A stretch of DNA of 64,000 nucleotides from Craterostigma plantagineum (lineage: Eukaryota; Streptophyta; Magnoliopsida; Lamiales; Linderniaceae), in the NCBI GenBank assembly GCA_027422505.1, contig JAPQWV010000310.1:62001-126000 (forward strand), given 5' to 3'. Positions 1 through 11,078 of the stretch are shown one piece after another. The notes beneath the pieces were generated by a model. The model was not told the origin of the DNA, ran no database searches, and saw only the letters and a program-made list of their open reading frames with translations. Numbering within the stretch: the first letter of the stretch is position 1; each line of letters opens with the position of its first letter. Position numbers and translations under genes: made by a program.

Positions 1-1980
1 ACTTTGGGAGCAGGTTGCTCCCCTTGTAGGAGCTCATTACTCCCGTTGTTGAGCTATTTTGTCCCTTGTGGAAGTGTCATTCTCGAAGAAAGGATTTAAA
101 AGTGGAAGTGATAAGTTAGGATTTTGCGTTTATTTCTTTACCCGTGAAAGTGCACTTTCGATCATGATATACCTAAAATTGCCTCGAATATCCTATTTTT
201 ATGTTTAAACTTATTTTCGATAGATGTCCGAGCAAACGAGAGTCGGCAAAGGGAAAATAATGGCACTTTAAAACGATTTGAATCTTAGGGGATCTTCTTG
301 CAATTCTCTACATTATTTGGAGCGGCCTTGCAATTTACCAGATTTTTCCTATTATTTGGCATTATAGGACGTGAAGAGCACAGGATGGAGAATATTTTAT
401 TTGCCAAGAAGGGAAATACACATGCAAGGAAAACGAAAAGGTCAAAAACCAACTTGACCAAGTGCTCTCATTCAAAGTTGATTCGGATAGAAGCAAGGAA
501 AGAGAGAGAAGAGTCTTATTATTCACGTTTGAATATTCATATGTGAGAGCTGCAAGGAAATAAGAAGTCAAATATGACTATATGACTTGAAGATTCGAAT
601 ATTATAAGAGATTAGACTTAGTTGCTTAAGTCGGTAATCGATTTCTATTCTGTATAAGAGAGACGAGCTGGGGCGCTGCAAAAAGAAAGAGAGACCGACG
701 ACAGAAAATAAATTAGAGAGCTCTGCACAGCGAAAGCTTAAGAGCTGATTGACGGCTGAAATAAAGGGCAGACTTCGACGGCCGAGGAGAAGAACTGACG
801 ACTGAAAATAAAGAGACGACGCGAACACCGAAAAGGGCGAATTTCTTACCTTTTAATATTTCGCTTTCGACAATGTTTTCTTTTGATTCGTTGTCGTTTT
901 CGTATATTAATATGCTAGGCTAATTTTTTTGTGATTGAGGCCGTGTGAGGCCGAATTATGACTACGTATTAATGCAATTATTATCTATTTAATCATATGA
1001 GTTAAGTTATGTATTCTTTGTTTGTGCTTCATATGCGTACGTGTGATTGGCCTCCATGCGTATGATTATTGATTGGTTTATGAGACGGACTAAGTGATTA
1101 GACTGATTAGAACAAAACATTGAATACCACTACGTAAAACCGACCAGAGATGGAATTCGGTTTCGTATGTGTGGTTTCCGATATTTTAGGCGCCGAAAGT
1201 GTCTAAACTCGGGGAATTTCATAAAGATCGAATGCACGTATAGGAACTACAGTCATATAGACATATAGTTGATTGGTTCTCTATTTACGTAGGGTTGCTA
1301 TTGCGGGACAAACGAGTAGCACGTATGTTAGGAAATTCTACCTTGACTATGATTCATATTGATTAGATAGATTAGATTGCATGAGGACGTAGGAATAATT
1401 CGTGTCGAGCATGTGTCTTAATCACGTCGTCGTCTGCTGTTCTATCCTCATCTGTTTTATTTGCGTTTATTTTATTATTTGCGTTGTTTATCTCTTTTAT
1501 CGAATCATCAAAACTATAAAAATTCGTTAGTCTAAATTAGAATTAGAAATATTATCTTAGAATTAATCGAGCTGTCTTCGTGGATCGATACTCGGACTTC
1601 GCCCGTTTTATACTACTTGCACGACCTAGTACACTTGCTAGTATTTGAGCGTGTCAGGAAGTTGGAAAAAGTGTTGAGTGTCGTAGATCAGATTTGATAT
1701 GTAAAATTTCGGAATGTTAGATCTATCTGTAATATGTTCTTTAATTCTCTTGTACGATCTTTTGTCTTGCTTTCTTTCGATTTTATTTGTGTATTTTTTT
1801 ATCTTTTATTTATGTTTGTTTCTCTCTACGTGAGAGTTTTCTTCCCGGATGGTCAAATGTATTCGGAGGGGACATTTGGGCTCTTTAGCTTATGTAAATT
1901 TGCTAGTTATTAGTAAACTTTTGCTTGAAATAAAAAACGGAACACTTATGTTCGTCTTCTCACATTTCATTTCAAATCTT
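1..1980 (+). other. Gypsy-like non-coding DNA, possible LTR end (copy A)
   Basis: No gene is supported here; the short ORFs are chance. The stretch around 1560-1660, with wording such as TTTATACTACTTGCACGACC followed by a GTACACTTGC-type motif, resembles the 3' LTR end of Athila/Tat-lineage gypsy elements as I remember them. No convincing primer binding site or pol gene follows, so this would be a fragment or solo LTR. Purine-rich tracts occur at 660-830. The last few hundred bases, up to about 1980, are AT-rich and lead into the 3' flank of UTP18. Confidence 0.35.
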
Positions 1981-2194
1981 GATTAAAACCAACAATTTGA
2001 CTGGTCTTTTATCACGCTTCTAGGAACAGTTTGAAGGAAGTGTAAGAGTAAACAACCATGAGATATTAATCGTCGGTAGCCTTGTAATAGAAAACGCAGC
2101 ATCTTACTAGCAAAGAACACAAAACTCGAGCACAAACGCAAACCATCTCCGCAACAGAATAAACGCGAACTCTTAACAATACAGCAGCTTCCCA
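1981..2194 (-). other. Probable 3' UTR/downstream flank of UTP18 (copy A)
   Basis: About 200 bases follow the UTP18 stop codon on the minus strand before the repeat-like DNA begins. No other coding signal is visible. The copy B counterpart is 23164-23377. No polyadenylation site could be fixed with confidence. Confidence 0.4.
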
Positions 2195-3794
2195 CTAAGC
2201 CTGATGATAGTGATGCAACTTGTACAGCAAAACCCTCCCAGCAGCATTTCCAACAGCCATAAATCCTCCACGCGGGCTGAAATCCAAGCACCTCGGATAC
2301 TCCATGGAATTCCTCGGCGGCCAGTTTGAGAAGACGGTCATCGAAGGAGCATGGATCAGCTTCGAAGCGTTCTTCTTCATGCAAGAGATTATGGCCAAGA
2401 TCCTTGCATCGTGGTTGAACTTCATGAAGCTGACGCTTGTGGTAAGATTCTCAACTACTTTGAGTGGCTTCTTCTTACCGCCCAAGAACTCATCTCCGTC
2501 GTATATGTTAACTACCCCACTCTCAGACCCAACAGCAAAAAGATTCCCCAAGGGTGAGGTACAAATCGACATGCCATTGGTACAACCTTCGTCAACCCCT
2601 ACGTGGAAGCACTTCCTTGTCCTCAAATCCCAGTGATAGATCTTTCCATCACCTCCAGTGCTTAGCATCTTTTGGGTATCGTTGGTGAAGGCAACTGATC
2701 TTACGGTTCCATTCATCTTTAGGGTACCGATTAGGTCCTTTGTCTTAGAAGAGACGAGCAAGATCGAGCCTTCGTTTCCTAGGAAAGCGATCATGTTAGA
2801 ATCAGGGCTGACCTCGAAAGATTCCAAGCTCTTCTCTTCCCTGCCCGTCAGCGGTCCTATCCGATCCAGCCTTGTATTGACTAAGTCGCAGCAGTAAGCA
2901 AACTTCCTTCGCCCCGAGATAATGACTTGTGACCCGTCGGGCAAGAAAGAGGCCTTTCGAATGGGGCAATCGCTCAAGAATATGTTCTGTATCAGCACAT
3001 TCTTCTTGCCGTCGATCTGAAAGAATCTCAAGGTTTTGTCCAAGCCACCAACGAGGAGGAGCTGAGAATTCTTATGAAACTGGACTGAGTTTACCACCCC
3101 ATGAGAACGATCATTCATGTTGACATCGACGAGCCTTGAGTATTCGAGGTTGCCCGATTGAAGTTTGACGCTGCTCTTTGAGACAAGGTTCTCATTCGTC
3201 CTAAGGATGTGATTTCCATTTTCGGGATCCTCATAGCTGCTCTGTTTGTCTGAATCTTCGGTGTCAGAAGTGGCTTCGAAGTCGAGTCGAGCCCAATCTG
3301 TCCCAGGATTCATCTTCATGTGCTGAGCTCTCAGCCTCGCGTGGTACTCTGTGCCCAAAATTATGGTTTCGTCCTCTGACTTCCTCAGCTTCCTTAATCT
3401 TGGAACGTTTGCTATGTTGAAGAGTATTTTCCCGTCTTCCTCATCGACCCATGCGGGTTTTCTTTGCTTTTCCTCGCTCTCTTCCACGGAATCAATGTCT
3501 TCTTCGTAAATAGGTGCCAAATTATTGCCAGACCTATCGGTGAAAAACAAGGCAGTATCGTCATCCTTGACTTCTTCGTCTCTCTCCTTTGTTGACATTG
3601 TTAAACTCGACAGGGTTGTAAGCGGAACCAAACAGAGAGTTTTCGAGCTCCTTCATTTCCTTCGCTTCCTCGTCATTCTCCGCTCGCACCCTTTTCTTCT
3701 TCTTCCTACGATCACTTTTCGCAACCATATCGCTATCTAGGGCGATTTCGTGACTCGCTTGTTTTCCCTTAGGATTATGAGAAATTGAACTCAT
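2195..3794 (-). CDS. UTP18: UTP18-like WD40 protein of the U3 snoRNP/SSU processome (copy A, one frameshift)
   Basis: UTP18 family members belong to the nucleolar small-subunit processome that cleaves pre-18S rRNA. Reading the minus strand from the ATG at 3794 gives about 532 residues, close to the roughly 550 I expect for plant UTP18, with no intron. A basic, NLS-like stretch (DRRKKKKRVR) lies near residues 28-37. The family block LFFTDRSG comes near residue 75, and a C-terminal WD40 propeller spans roughly residues 230-532, including HWDLRTRKC and ending LLYKLHHYHQA. The frame is broken once: one extra base in the CT run near 3579-3587, which copy B lacks. The in-frame upstream ATG at 3953 was not chosen, because the sequence before residue 1 has no family character. 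Identity is confident; whether this copy makes protein is uncertain because the extra base may be a sequence error. Confidence 0.88.
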
Positions 3795-4665
3795 CCTCTT
3801 CCCCGAGCTGTCAAACTGTTCCAAGGATCGACCAAATAATAAAATCCGTTGACAATCAAGAATTTCATCAACACAAAATCCCAAACATGGAGACATGAGA
3901 TAATATTCAACAGCAAACATATTGTTTGAACTTAAAACCTGATATCGACCCAATTACCACTTGAAATAATCTCCAATTAAATGAAGAACACATGCTCAGC
4001 GACGGAATCAGAGGGGGGTGACGGCGCGCCCTACAAGACTGTTGGTCGCGTCGACATTGATTTTTCTGAGAAGATTCGGGTGGAGGAAGAAGATTAAAAA
4101 TAAACCCTAAGTTGAGTGGGCTGAATATTTATTGGGTTTATTTTGAAAATATTATAATTATTACCTAGTCCAATTCCAATTAAATTACAAAAACCTATTA
4201 GTATTATAAATTTCAATTATTCTTAGAATCAGCTTTAAATTACCGAAATTAATTATAATTTAATAATAGTATTAAGCCAAATCTACAAATAAATTCATCC
4301 ACCTCAAAATATCTATCAACTAAACTCTTCACTACCATTTATTTATCATCAGCCATTTTAATGATTTAATCAATACCTACCTAATGGACAATTTTACCCT
4401 TGTAAAATATAAACATTGCCAAAAAACATGTGGATTATAGTCACACCCCCTATCTCTTACCAACTTTTATCTTTTTTCTTATCTTTTTTATCCTCCACTA
4501 GCTGTTTATGATAGAAGAATGAGAAAGTGAGCAGATGAAAAATCTTCCAAGCCTATATTGCATGGCTTCTTTGACTTAAGCCGTGTCGTCGGTACAAGGT
4601 ATGTTGTAAAATCTCGATCGATTCGCTAATGGCCTGTTTTTGGATTTCGATTTAAAATCCGAATT
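3795..4665. other. UTP18 upstream region and AT-rich spacer (copy A)
   Basis: This holds the 5' UTR/promoter of UTP18, including the telo-box/site II pair, then about 500 bases of AT-rich DNA without a recognisable gene. A copia-type LTR begins at 4666. The matching stretch in copy B is 24974-25844. Confidence 0.5.
4102..4122. promoter_or_regulatory. Telo-box plus site II module upstream of UTP18 (copy A)
   Basis: AAACCCTAA (telo-box) lies at 4102-4110 and TGGGCT (site II type) at 4117-4122, about 310 bases upstream of the UTP18 ATG. In plants this pair is typical of ribosomal-protein and ribosome-biogenesis promoters, where site II elements bind TCP factors. That agrees with the product assigned to the gene. 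The motifs are seen directly; the regulatory role is inferred from the family pattern. Confidence 0.55.
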
Positions 4666-5527
4666 TGTTGGGAATATACCATCGAAATGCCATTCGAGGA
4701 TGTAATGAATAGAGTATAGACATAAATGCGTTATTCACATTATTATTTGAATATTGTATTCAAATATTTATTTACGGAATAAATGTTTTATTTGATTCTA
4801 CAATTTATTCCTTTATAGGCATATTACTTACTTACCATTAGTTCTTGCTTGGCAATCGGTAAGACGGTAAATAAATAAAATCCAAATATAGCGAGTTTAG
4901 TCACCGACTCTCATGGGATGAGAGAGGGGCACCAGTGAGCTTTTATTCTCGGATAATAAATCTATTCATAAGTATTAGACTTCAGTAGGGTGACTGAATA
5001 TCGATCATGACTTATTTGTTGACTACTCCTAATGGTTGTGCCAACCATTTACTTGGAAAGTGGGAGGTCGTAATATTGATATAAGTTGAATCGGGGATTA
5101 ACTTGTATTTGGATATGACTCGTGAGCGACGATCACATAGCTAATTACTCGTTGAGTGTCAATGATCGATACATTGACTAAAGTAGTATACTTGGACCTT
5201 AGATCGAAGGGTCATCGACAGGGTTGGCTTTGGGGTTCTGACTTGTCACTAGTTTGCTAGGCCAACTTTGTTCGAGGATGAATATGAGTCAGCGATGACA
5301 CGTGGTCTTGACAACGAAGTGCAACTGCTGTGCTTTGACAGTCGTGGGGGATTCACAACCCTGCACTAATAGAGGTATATGTCCTATGTATATTAGGGGA
5401 CGCGAAATTACGGAATCTTTGCAAACAATAAAAACTAACTCACGTTGGACGTGTAGTGCAGTTTAGTGATTTCGTCATCACGAATTAATCATAGTGTCGG
5501 GTTACTGAGTTTGACATAATCATGGCT
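4666..5527 (+). mobile_element. Copia-type LTR fragment 1 (copy A)
   Basis: It starts with TGTTGGGAATATACC, the TGTTG opening used by the copia-type LTRs in this window. It carries blocks shared with the other family members: CACCGACTCTCATGGGATG, the GGGGCACCAGTGAGC block, GTGCCAACCATTTACTTGG, and a stretch ending at a TAGTTTGCTAGGCC-like motif. It is replaced at 5528 by the start of a second LTR, so its 3' half is missing. It carries no coding capacity. Confidence 0.6.
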
Positions 5528-6565
5528 TGTTGAGGTTTATGCCCTAGATGCCGTACAGGGATTAGATGTACGAGGGCATTAGTGTAATTTTGTAGTGTTT
5601 AAGTTCTGTAATTAGATTATTTGATAATGGAATTACTTTATTTTGTCGATTTTAGTTTTGATAATAATACAAAAGGCATATTATTACTTCGTCCAAATAA
5701 ATTAACCTTGCAATCGAGTTATGAATTAATAACCCAATATTTACAGTTCAGTTAATGATTCTGTAGATACAGAGAGGGGGCACCAGTAATCTGAAATACT
5801 GTAATATTAAATTAAGTCCACAACTCTTAGTCTCTAGTAGGGTAACTGGATAGACAAGTATGACTTGATTGTCTGTGGGTACAATACGATTGTGCCAACC
5901 GTTCACTTGGGAAGTGGGGAACTCATGACATTGATAAAAGAAGAATTAGGGAAATGTCTGTATTTGGACACTGGCTCGTAATCAAACGATCAGACGCTGG
6001 GAAAGTCATTGATCGATCGATTGGCTGTAGTAGTCTACGTGAACCTTAGACCGAAAGAGTTAATTCAGAGTTGGTCTTAAGGTCTTAATAGGTCACTAGT
6101 TTGCTAGGCCATAATTTCCAGGTGCATGGGTCTGCAACAAACTGCGGTCTTGACTTTTTGACGTGATTGCCGGTTATACCGTTGAGCGGGATTTATGGCT
6201 TCGATTAGATTCGAGGTTAACGCCCTATGGAGTTTCGATGTGCGAGAATCTACCTAAGTCACTGGTCAGAGCTCAGAACTGACTGACACGAACATCATAG
6301 TCAAGTTCTGTAAGTTCAATTACGCGTGAATTTCACTCGACCGGGAAAACATAAAGGGTTTATACTTAGGACCATAATCTATGGTCGATTCGTTAAGAAT
6401 ATAATATTGGTACTCAACTCGGGATCGGTTCGGTACCACGAGGCTGGCTAGGTGAATACCGAACTCTTGGATTCCTCTCGGAGCCGATTGAGATGAACCC
6501 AGAGAGTCAGGCCTAAAAACGACAACTGACATAATGTTAATATGAGAAGGAGGCAGGCTGTATAA
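5528..6565 (+). mobile_element. Copia-type LTR fragment 2 (copy A)
   Basis: It starts TGTTGAGGTTTATGCCC. This matches the start of the complete minus-strand LTR at 39967-42922, whose reverse complement opens TGTTGAGGTATATGCCC. Family blocks run in the same order: GGGGGCACCAGTAATC, GTGCCAACCGTTCACTTGGG, the CTTAGACCGAAAGAG block and GGCTGGCTAGGTGAATACCG. The 3' end fades near 6565, where a different antisense LTR-like tract begins, so this is also truncated. Confidence 0.65.
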
Positions 6566-7828
6566 CGACCCTAGCTCTCGCTACCTCGTCTAACGTTGAC
6601 TTACATGACCGCGGTGTTGTAATTTGGAAGACATATGAAAGTGCGTATGAAATTTTTCCATTTATGTATTGGAACATCGTTTCTTTATATGACAAAAGAA
6701 TGCTTCCAATTTCTATTTACATACAAAACCTTATTACACCGAAAGTGTACAAACTGCACAGTAAAAGGAACCTATGCGCCCGGCCACACAGGTCGTCATC
6801 TATGCACACACTTCCACCCTAAAAGTCGCTGGAAGCTTCAAAAGGTCGCCTTACCATCTAAGCGATCACGTACCATGGTTGCGTGCACCTACAACACATA
6901 ACGTGAGGGCGAGCGATAGGCTCAGTAAGCAGGAAATTATACAGAAATGCACGTGTCGTAATTCGCAAAGACCTCTGCGTCGATGCTTTCCAGACTTCTC
7001 TTTTCCTCTTGTTCTCTCATTTCATATTGGGCCCTCGGCTTTTCGATCTAACTATGCCCCATACTCGAGCTCTTAATCCACTCGGGATGTACATATAGGT
7101 GACAATACACGAATTGAGAAGCAACTCTAGTTCGCAATTTGCCTTTCTTCTTTTGGCGCCTTTTCAATCCCAATGTGGTCCACATTGAGAGGCCATCGAT
7201 GCCTTTTCTATCCCAATGCTTTCCACATTGAGAGGCTAACCCGTGCACGCAAATTGCCTTTATTCCCCAGGGCACTTTTCAATCCCAAATGCGGCCTGTC
7301 ACGTGGACACTCCACGCTGGTAGCCTACCACGAGGTTGCCAACGCCCGAGGTTCCCTCGGCGTTGCTTATCTCCTCGGGTCGCATCCTCCAGGTCGCACC
7401 TCCCGCAGAGGGCATCAACCCAACATTCGTATGGTCGATGATGCATCAACGCCGCCATGTCACATGGGAGAGCCGTGACTCGACAGTGAGTCGACAATAA
7501 ATGCCCATACAGTAAATATTCATCGCTCGTAGGCGATCTTGACTCATGCACGCTCTCCTGCCCTGACTTTTCACTAGGCGAGCATGCACGTGATCATGTT
7601 ATGAATCATATGAACATGCATGTCATGTCATCATGAGTGGAAATTAAATTATGTCACATAAACTTCACGTTCCTTTCGTAAACGCATATAGTCACATAAT
7701 TCATGCACATAGAGTCATGTGTTGTAGTTGAGGTGGAGTCTCCACTTACCTGTCGTCCGTAGATTAATTGCTACTGACCCGACGAATTTCCTAAGTCTCA
7801 ACCATGAGCATAAAATTACATTGTCAGC

Positions 7829-7882
7829 GAACTATACTAGATGCGTGAACTATACTAGATGCGTGAACTATACTAGATGCGT
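7829..7882 (+). repeat. 18-bp minisatellite, three units (copy A)
   Basis: GAACTATACTAGATGCGT is repeated three times head to tail. Copy B also has three units (29013-29066) and copy C two (47867-47902). Confidence 0.9.
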
Positions 7883-7929
7883 GAACTAATTTAAGTTCAT
7901 GAATCGTGAAGTGTAACTCGTGTGTTAAT

Positions 7930-9110
7930 TTAACCTTTATACCTTGCGAACTACACTACCTAAGACTTGTGACTCGTGAATTTAAGCTAAACCCTCTTAC
8001 TTTGCTAACCGCCTAAGGCTCGTGAAACACCATACTCTTCACCATTCGCGAAAGACCTACCATTCGTTAACTTCTCGATGCCTATCTCATTTATACCTAA
8101 TTCGTGATTCTATGAAATTCGTGAACTATTTTAAGCATACTTCGCGAACTCCCTTAAGGCCTCGCTTCAATTCGTGAAGGGACTTATTAGCTCACCAACG
8201 TTGCTCTAGTTCGCGAACTTATATAGTTCGCCAAGTTGATACACTCGTGAAACCTAATTCGTAAGGTGTCTGGCCTTACTTACAATTTACGAAGCCTACA
8301 TCTCGTGTGACTTCCTATGACTCGTGAAATCCCCGATTTCCTAATTGCGAACTTTTCTTAAATCGTTCGAGCCTTAGTTGGGTTCGTAACTTGCATGGAG
8401 TTCGCGAACTCGAGTTAAATTCGCCAAGTTTAGTTTCATGTTCCTATTTCGCGAATTAATGTACCCTACACATACAATTCGCGAACTCTATCTATCTCAC
8501 AATTCGCGAAATTCATCGCTTGAACCTTTTTCAAATTCGTGAAGTTTCAATTCGTCAAGTTCACTTAATGCATGATATTATTACTTTATTCCCTGAAGTT
8601 TAGCTCGCTAAATTATACAATTCGTGACACTATAGTTCGCCAAGTTCAAATTCGACAAGTTCGCGAAGTGTACCATTTACACTACTTAGGGTTCTCCAGT
8701 TTTGCATAGTTCGCGAAGTCTAATGGGTTCGTGAACCTCATCTTCTCCCAATTTGCAAACTTTAAGGTTCGCATGCCCACTTTGAACTCATGCACGTAAA
8801 TCCCTCTTGAATTCGTGAAGTTGCTCACAATTCGTGGCATCTCTCTCGGGTTCCTAAACTTCGCGAGCTTCCTCATGATTTCGCAAGGCTCTTATTTCAC
8901 GAACCTATTTCACCCAAGTGGCCTGAAGTCATTTCTAGTTCGTGACTTGCATGGATTCGCCAAGCTTCGGTTCGCGAAGTCTAATACCTCATACATAATT
9001 CACAAAGCACGTTGATTTTCCAAGCTTAAGTTCACGAAGCTAGGGGTCGCGAAGTCTACACTTCACGACCTCCCTCGCACCACAAACACCTTTTTGACCC
9101 GCGAAGTACT
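7930..9110. repeat. Cluster of dyad words TTCGCGAA/TTCGTGAA (copy A)
   Basis: By eye about twenty exact TTCGCGAA, TTCGTGAA or TTCGCCAA words, plus a dozen degenerate ones, occur at irregular spacing. The core word is a perfect palindrome. The common variants TTCGTGAA and TTCACGAA are what single CpG deaminations would give. Counterparts are near 29110-30290 (B) and 47945-49125 (C). Confidence 0.7.
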
Positions 9111-9530
9111 AGATTTTTCGATCTAACTGTTCTCAAGAACACGTTGAAGACCCTAAGGACTTTAAAACCCTAAAATCCCAATATACGACTTTGTGCAAAT
9201 TTCTAGGGTTCTAACCTTCTAGCCATGTAAGATTTCGAACTAATAACCTAAATTACAATCGAAAAAACGTCAAAACAATAGCAAGAATTTCATACCTCCT
9301 CAAGTCAAAGTTTCGAACACTCTTCCTTCTCTCTAATTCCACGAGTCTTGTGTGAGAAAATATCTTATGTAAACGTTTAAGTCATCAAAGGGTGTGGTTG
9401 ACAGGGCTAGTGTAGGCGTGAGTTTGTGGCGACTCTACTTTTCTAACTAAGATTAGTGGCGGATTTCCGCAACGTAAGCCGCGGAAGGCCCGTCTAATTA
9501 AAACATTTTCCTAAAATAATATACATTAAT

Positions 9531-11078
9531 ATAAAAATCATTCTACAATGTTATCACTACACATGGGCCGATGCCCCAAAATATCAAAAGAACAAAAATC
9601 CCTACGCCGCTCCACAGGTCTTCATTCATGTACCGCTCTGCCCTCAAAAGTCCGTGGAGCACCGCCACCAGCCGCCTCAGTCACGACGCGTATCAGCGTC
9701 GGACTCAGTACCTACAACACGTAAACACTGAGCGAATTGCCCAGTAGGTGAATACAATGCATGTATGCAAGTGTGCACTCAATCCCAACCCCAATATCTC
9801 ATAACATGATATAATGCACACTCTTTCTTTTCCCAATTCCTATTTCACACAAACACAGGGCCCTAGGTTAGGCTCACGCACGCAATGAATATCATGGGTG
9901 GTCACGTGATGACAACTGAATCCAATATCATGGGTGGTTAAATCCGTATCCATAAGTCATGGGCGATAAAGCCCGTATCCATATATATATATATATATAT
10001 CATGGGTGATAATACCCGTATCCCTTCTGGCGGTGTGCACTCGAACCGACCACGTCCGAGTAGACAGATCGATCACGTTTGTCTCCGCTAGGAATCCTGT
10101 GAGCCTAACCGGTCACAAACATTCTCAATCTACCCCACGTAACAACATATCGAATCATCACCGTCTCAATACGGTGGGAATCATCTCTCAGCCTGACGTG
10201 ATATGCCCGTGCCATGCATATACAAGAATTCTCATATAACATGATTTATATTAAACGTATGTAGAACAGGTAAAGCACATAGATCATGTAAGTCACGTAA
10301 GTCATCGAATCACATAAAGCACATAAATCACGTATGTGTTTACGCATTGTAGATGGATGATCCACCTACCTGTCCTCCCGCTAGAGTCAAATAGGAAATC
10401 TGTCGAAGCCCCTAACTGTCGATCCTCTGAATATAATAGTATTATTATTAGTATGTGTACTAACCCTAAAACTACATTGGTATAAAATAGTTATAGTAAG
10501 TATTAGACTCGGGAGTCAACGGTCAACCCGTTAAAATAATTCACTCGATTTGTGGTTAAAAGCGAGTCAACACCCGAAGTCAACGCCGACTTTGAAATAC
10601 CCTAAATCGCCCGATTGTCACTATTGATATTTATTGAAAGTAAAGCTCGGCGATTTCCGCTTTCAGCTGAATGACAATTCGCCCGATTTGTGGTCAAAGA
10701 TTGAGTCAATGCCCGATTCTAACTTAAATTCGCCCGAAATTGGAAATATTTAAACCACTTAAATCGCCCGATTTCACTTTGTGAAGTCGCCCGATTCCAA
10801 GATCGCCGAATGTTCAACTTCACAAATCGCCCGATTTGTCGCGCTCGCCCGATTTTAAAATCGCCGAGTGACACAAATCTCCCGATTATATCATATACTC
10901 AAATCGGTCGAAAATCACATACTTCTCACCTAATCGACCGAATGTGATTATTTTAACATTCTAAGACTCAAAACACGTAAATCGCTCAGCACTTCACATG
11001 AAATGACATCGCCCGATTTCTCCAAAATACTGTTTTTGTCAAAAACCCTAAAACAACACCTTAATTAGATCAATTTAC
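9531..11078 (-). mobile_element. Antisense gypsy-type LTR-like tract II with ATCGCCCGAT words (copy A)
   Basis: On the minus strand the order is ATCGGGCGAT-rich DNA, a segment reading AGGACAGGTAGGTGG near 10370, and CCTACTGGGCAATTCGCTC / GTGTTTACGTGTTGTAGG near 9715-9750. This parallels the LTR at 35372-37990. It abuts a gypsy protease remnant at 11079 with no gag or PBS between, so the junction is a rearrangement rather than a normal 5' LTR. The region also contains an (AT)n run near 9981-10000. No host gene is seen. Confidence 0.45.
10600..11025. repeat. Cluster of ATCGCCCGAT words (copy A)
   Basis: At least eight exact or near-exact TCGCCCGAT words plus variants occur in about 430 bases at irregular spacing. 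ATCG and CGAT arms flank a central CC, giving dyad symmetry. The same word on the other strand (ATCGGGCGAT) fills 36230-36690 of the plus-strand LTR. Confidence 0.7.

Larger units (their letters stand above)
6566..9530 (-). mobile_element. Antisense gypsy-type LTR-like tract I with TTCGCGAA words (copy A)
   Basis: Read on the minus strand, this has the layout of a chromovirus-type LTR: a long low-complexity 5' part, a segment around 7740-7800 reading toward CGGACGACAGGTAAGTGGAG, then CCTACAACACATAACG-type wording near 6890. The same architecture appears in the plus-strand LTR at 35372-37990 (CAGGTAAGTGGG, ACCTACAACACAT near 36980-37020). No protein is supported. An imperfect duplication of about 43 bases lies near 7160-7250. 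Exact ends and family are uncertain. Confidence 0.45.

Noticed and set aside
298..546. 82-residue ORF repeated at 21477-21725
   Set aside because: Identical only because the block is duplicated. It has no domain and overlaps an equally long ORF on the other strand.
3795..3953. N-terminal extension of UTP18 from the upstream in-frame ATG
   Set aside because: The extra 53 residues have no family character, and the ATG at 3794 gives a length and N-terminus typical of the family.
6635..7478. Several overlapping small ORFs repeated in all three blocks
   Set aside because: They overlap each other on both strands inside LTR-like tract I and differ between copies without frame preference.
10006..10239. 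Small ORF conserved at 31188-31436 and 50022-50270
   Set aside because: Lies in antisense LTR-like DNA. Apparent conservation comes from recent block copying, and it has no protein-family features.
10600..11025. CRISPR-like array of spaced short repeats
   Set aside because: Spacing is irregular, the repeat is only about 10 bases, it carries many variants, and the context is a plant retrotransposon LTR.
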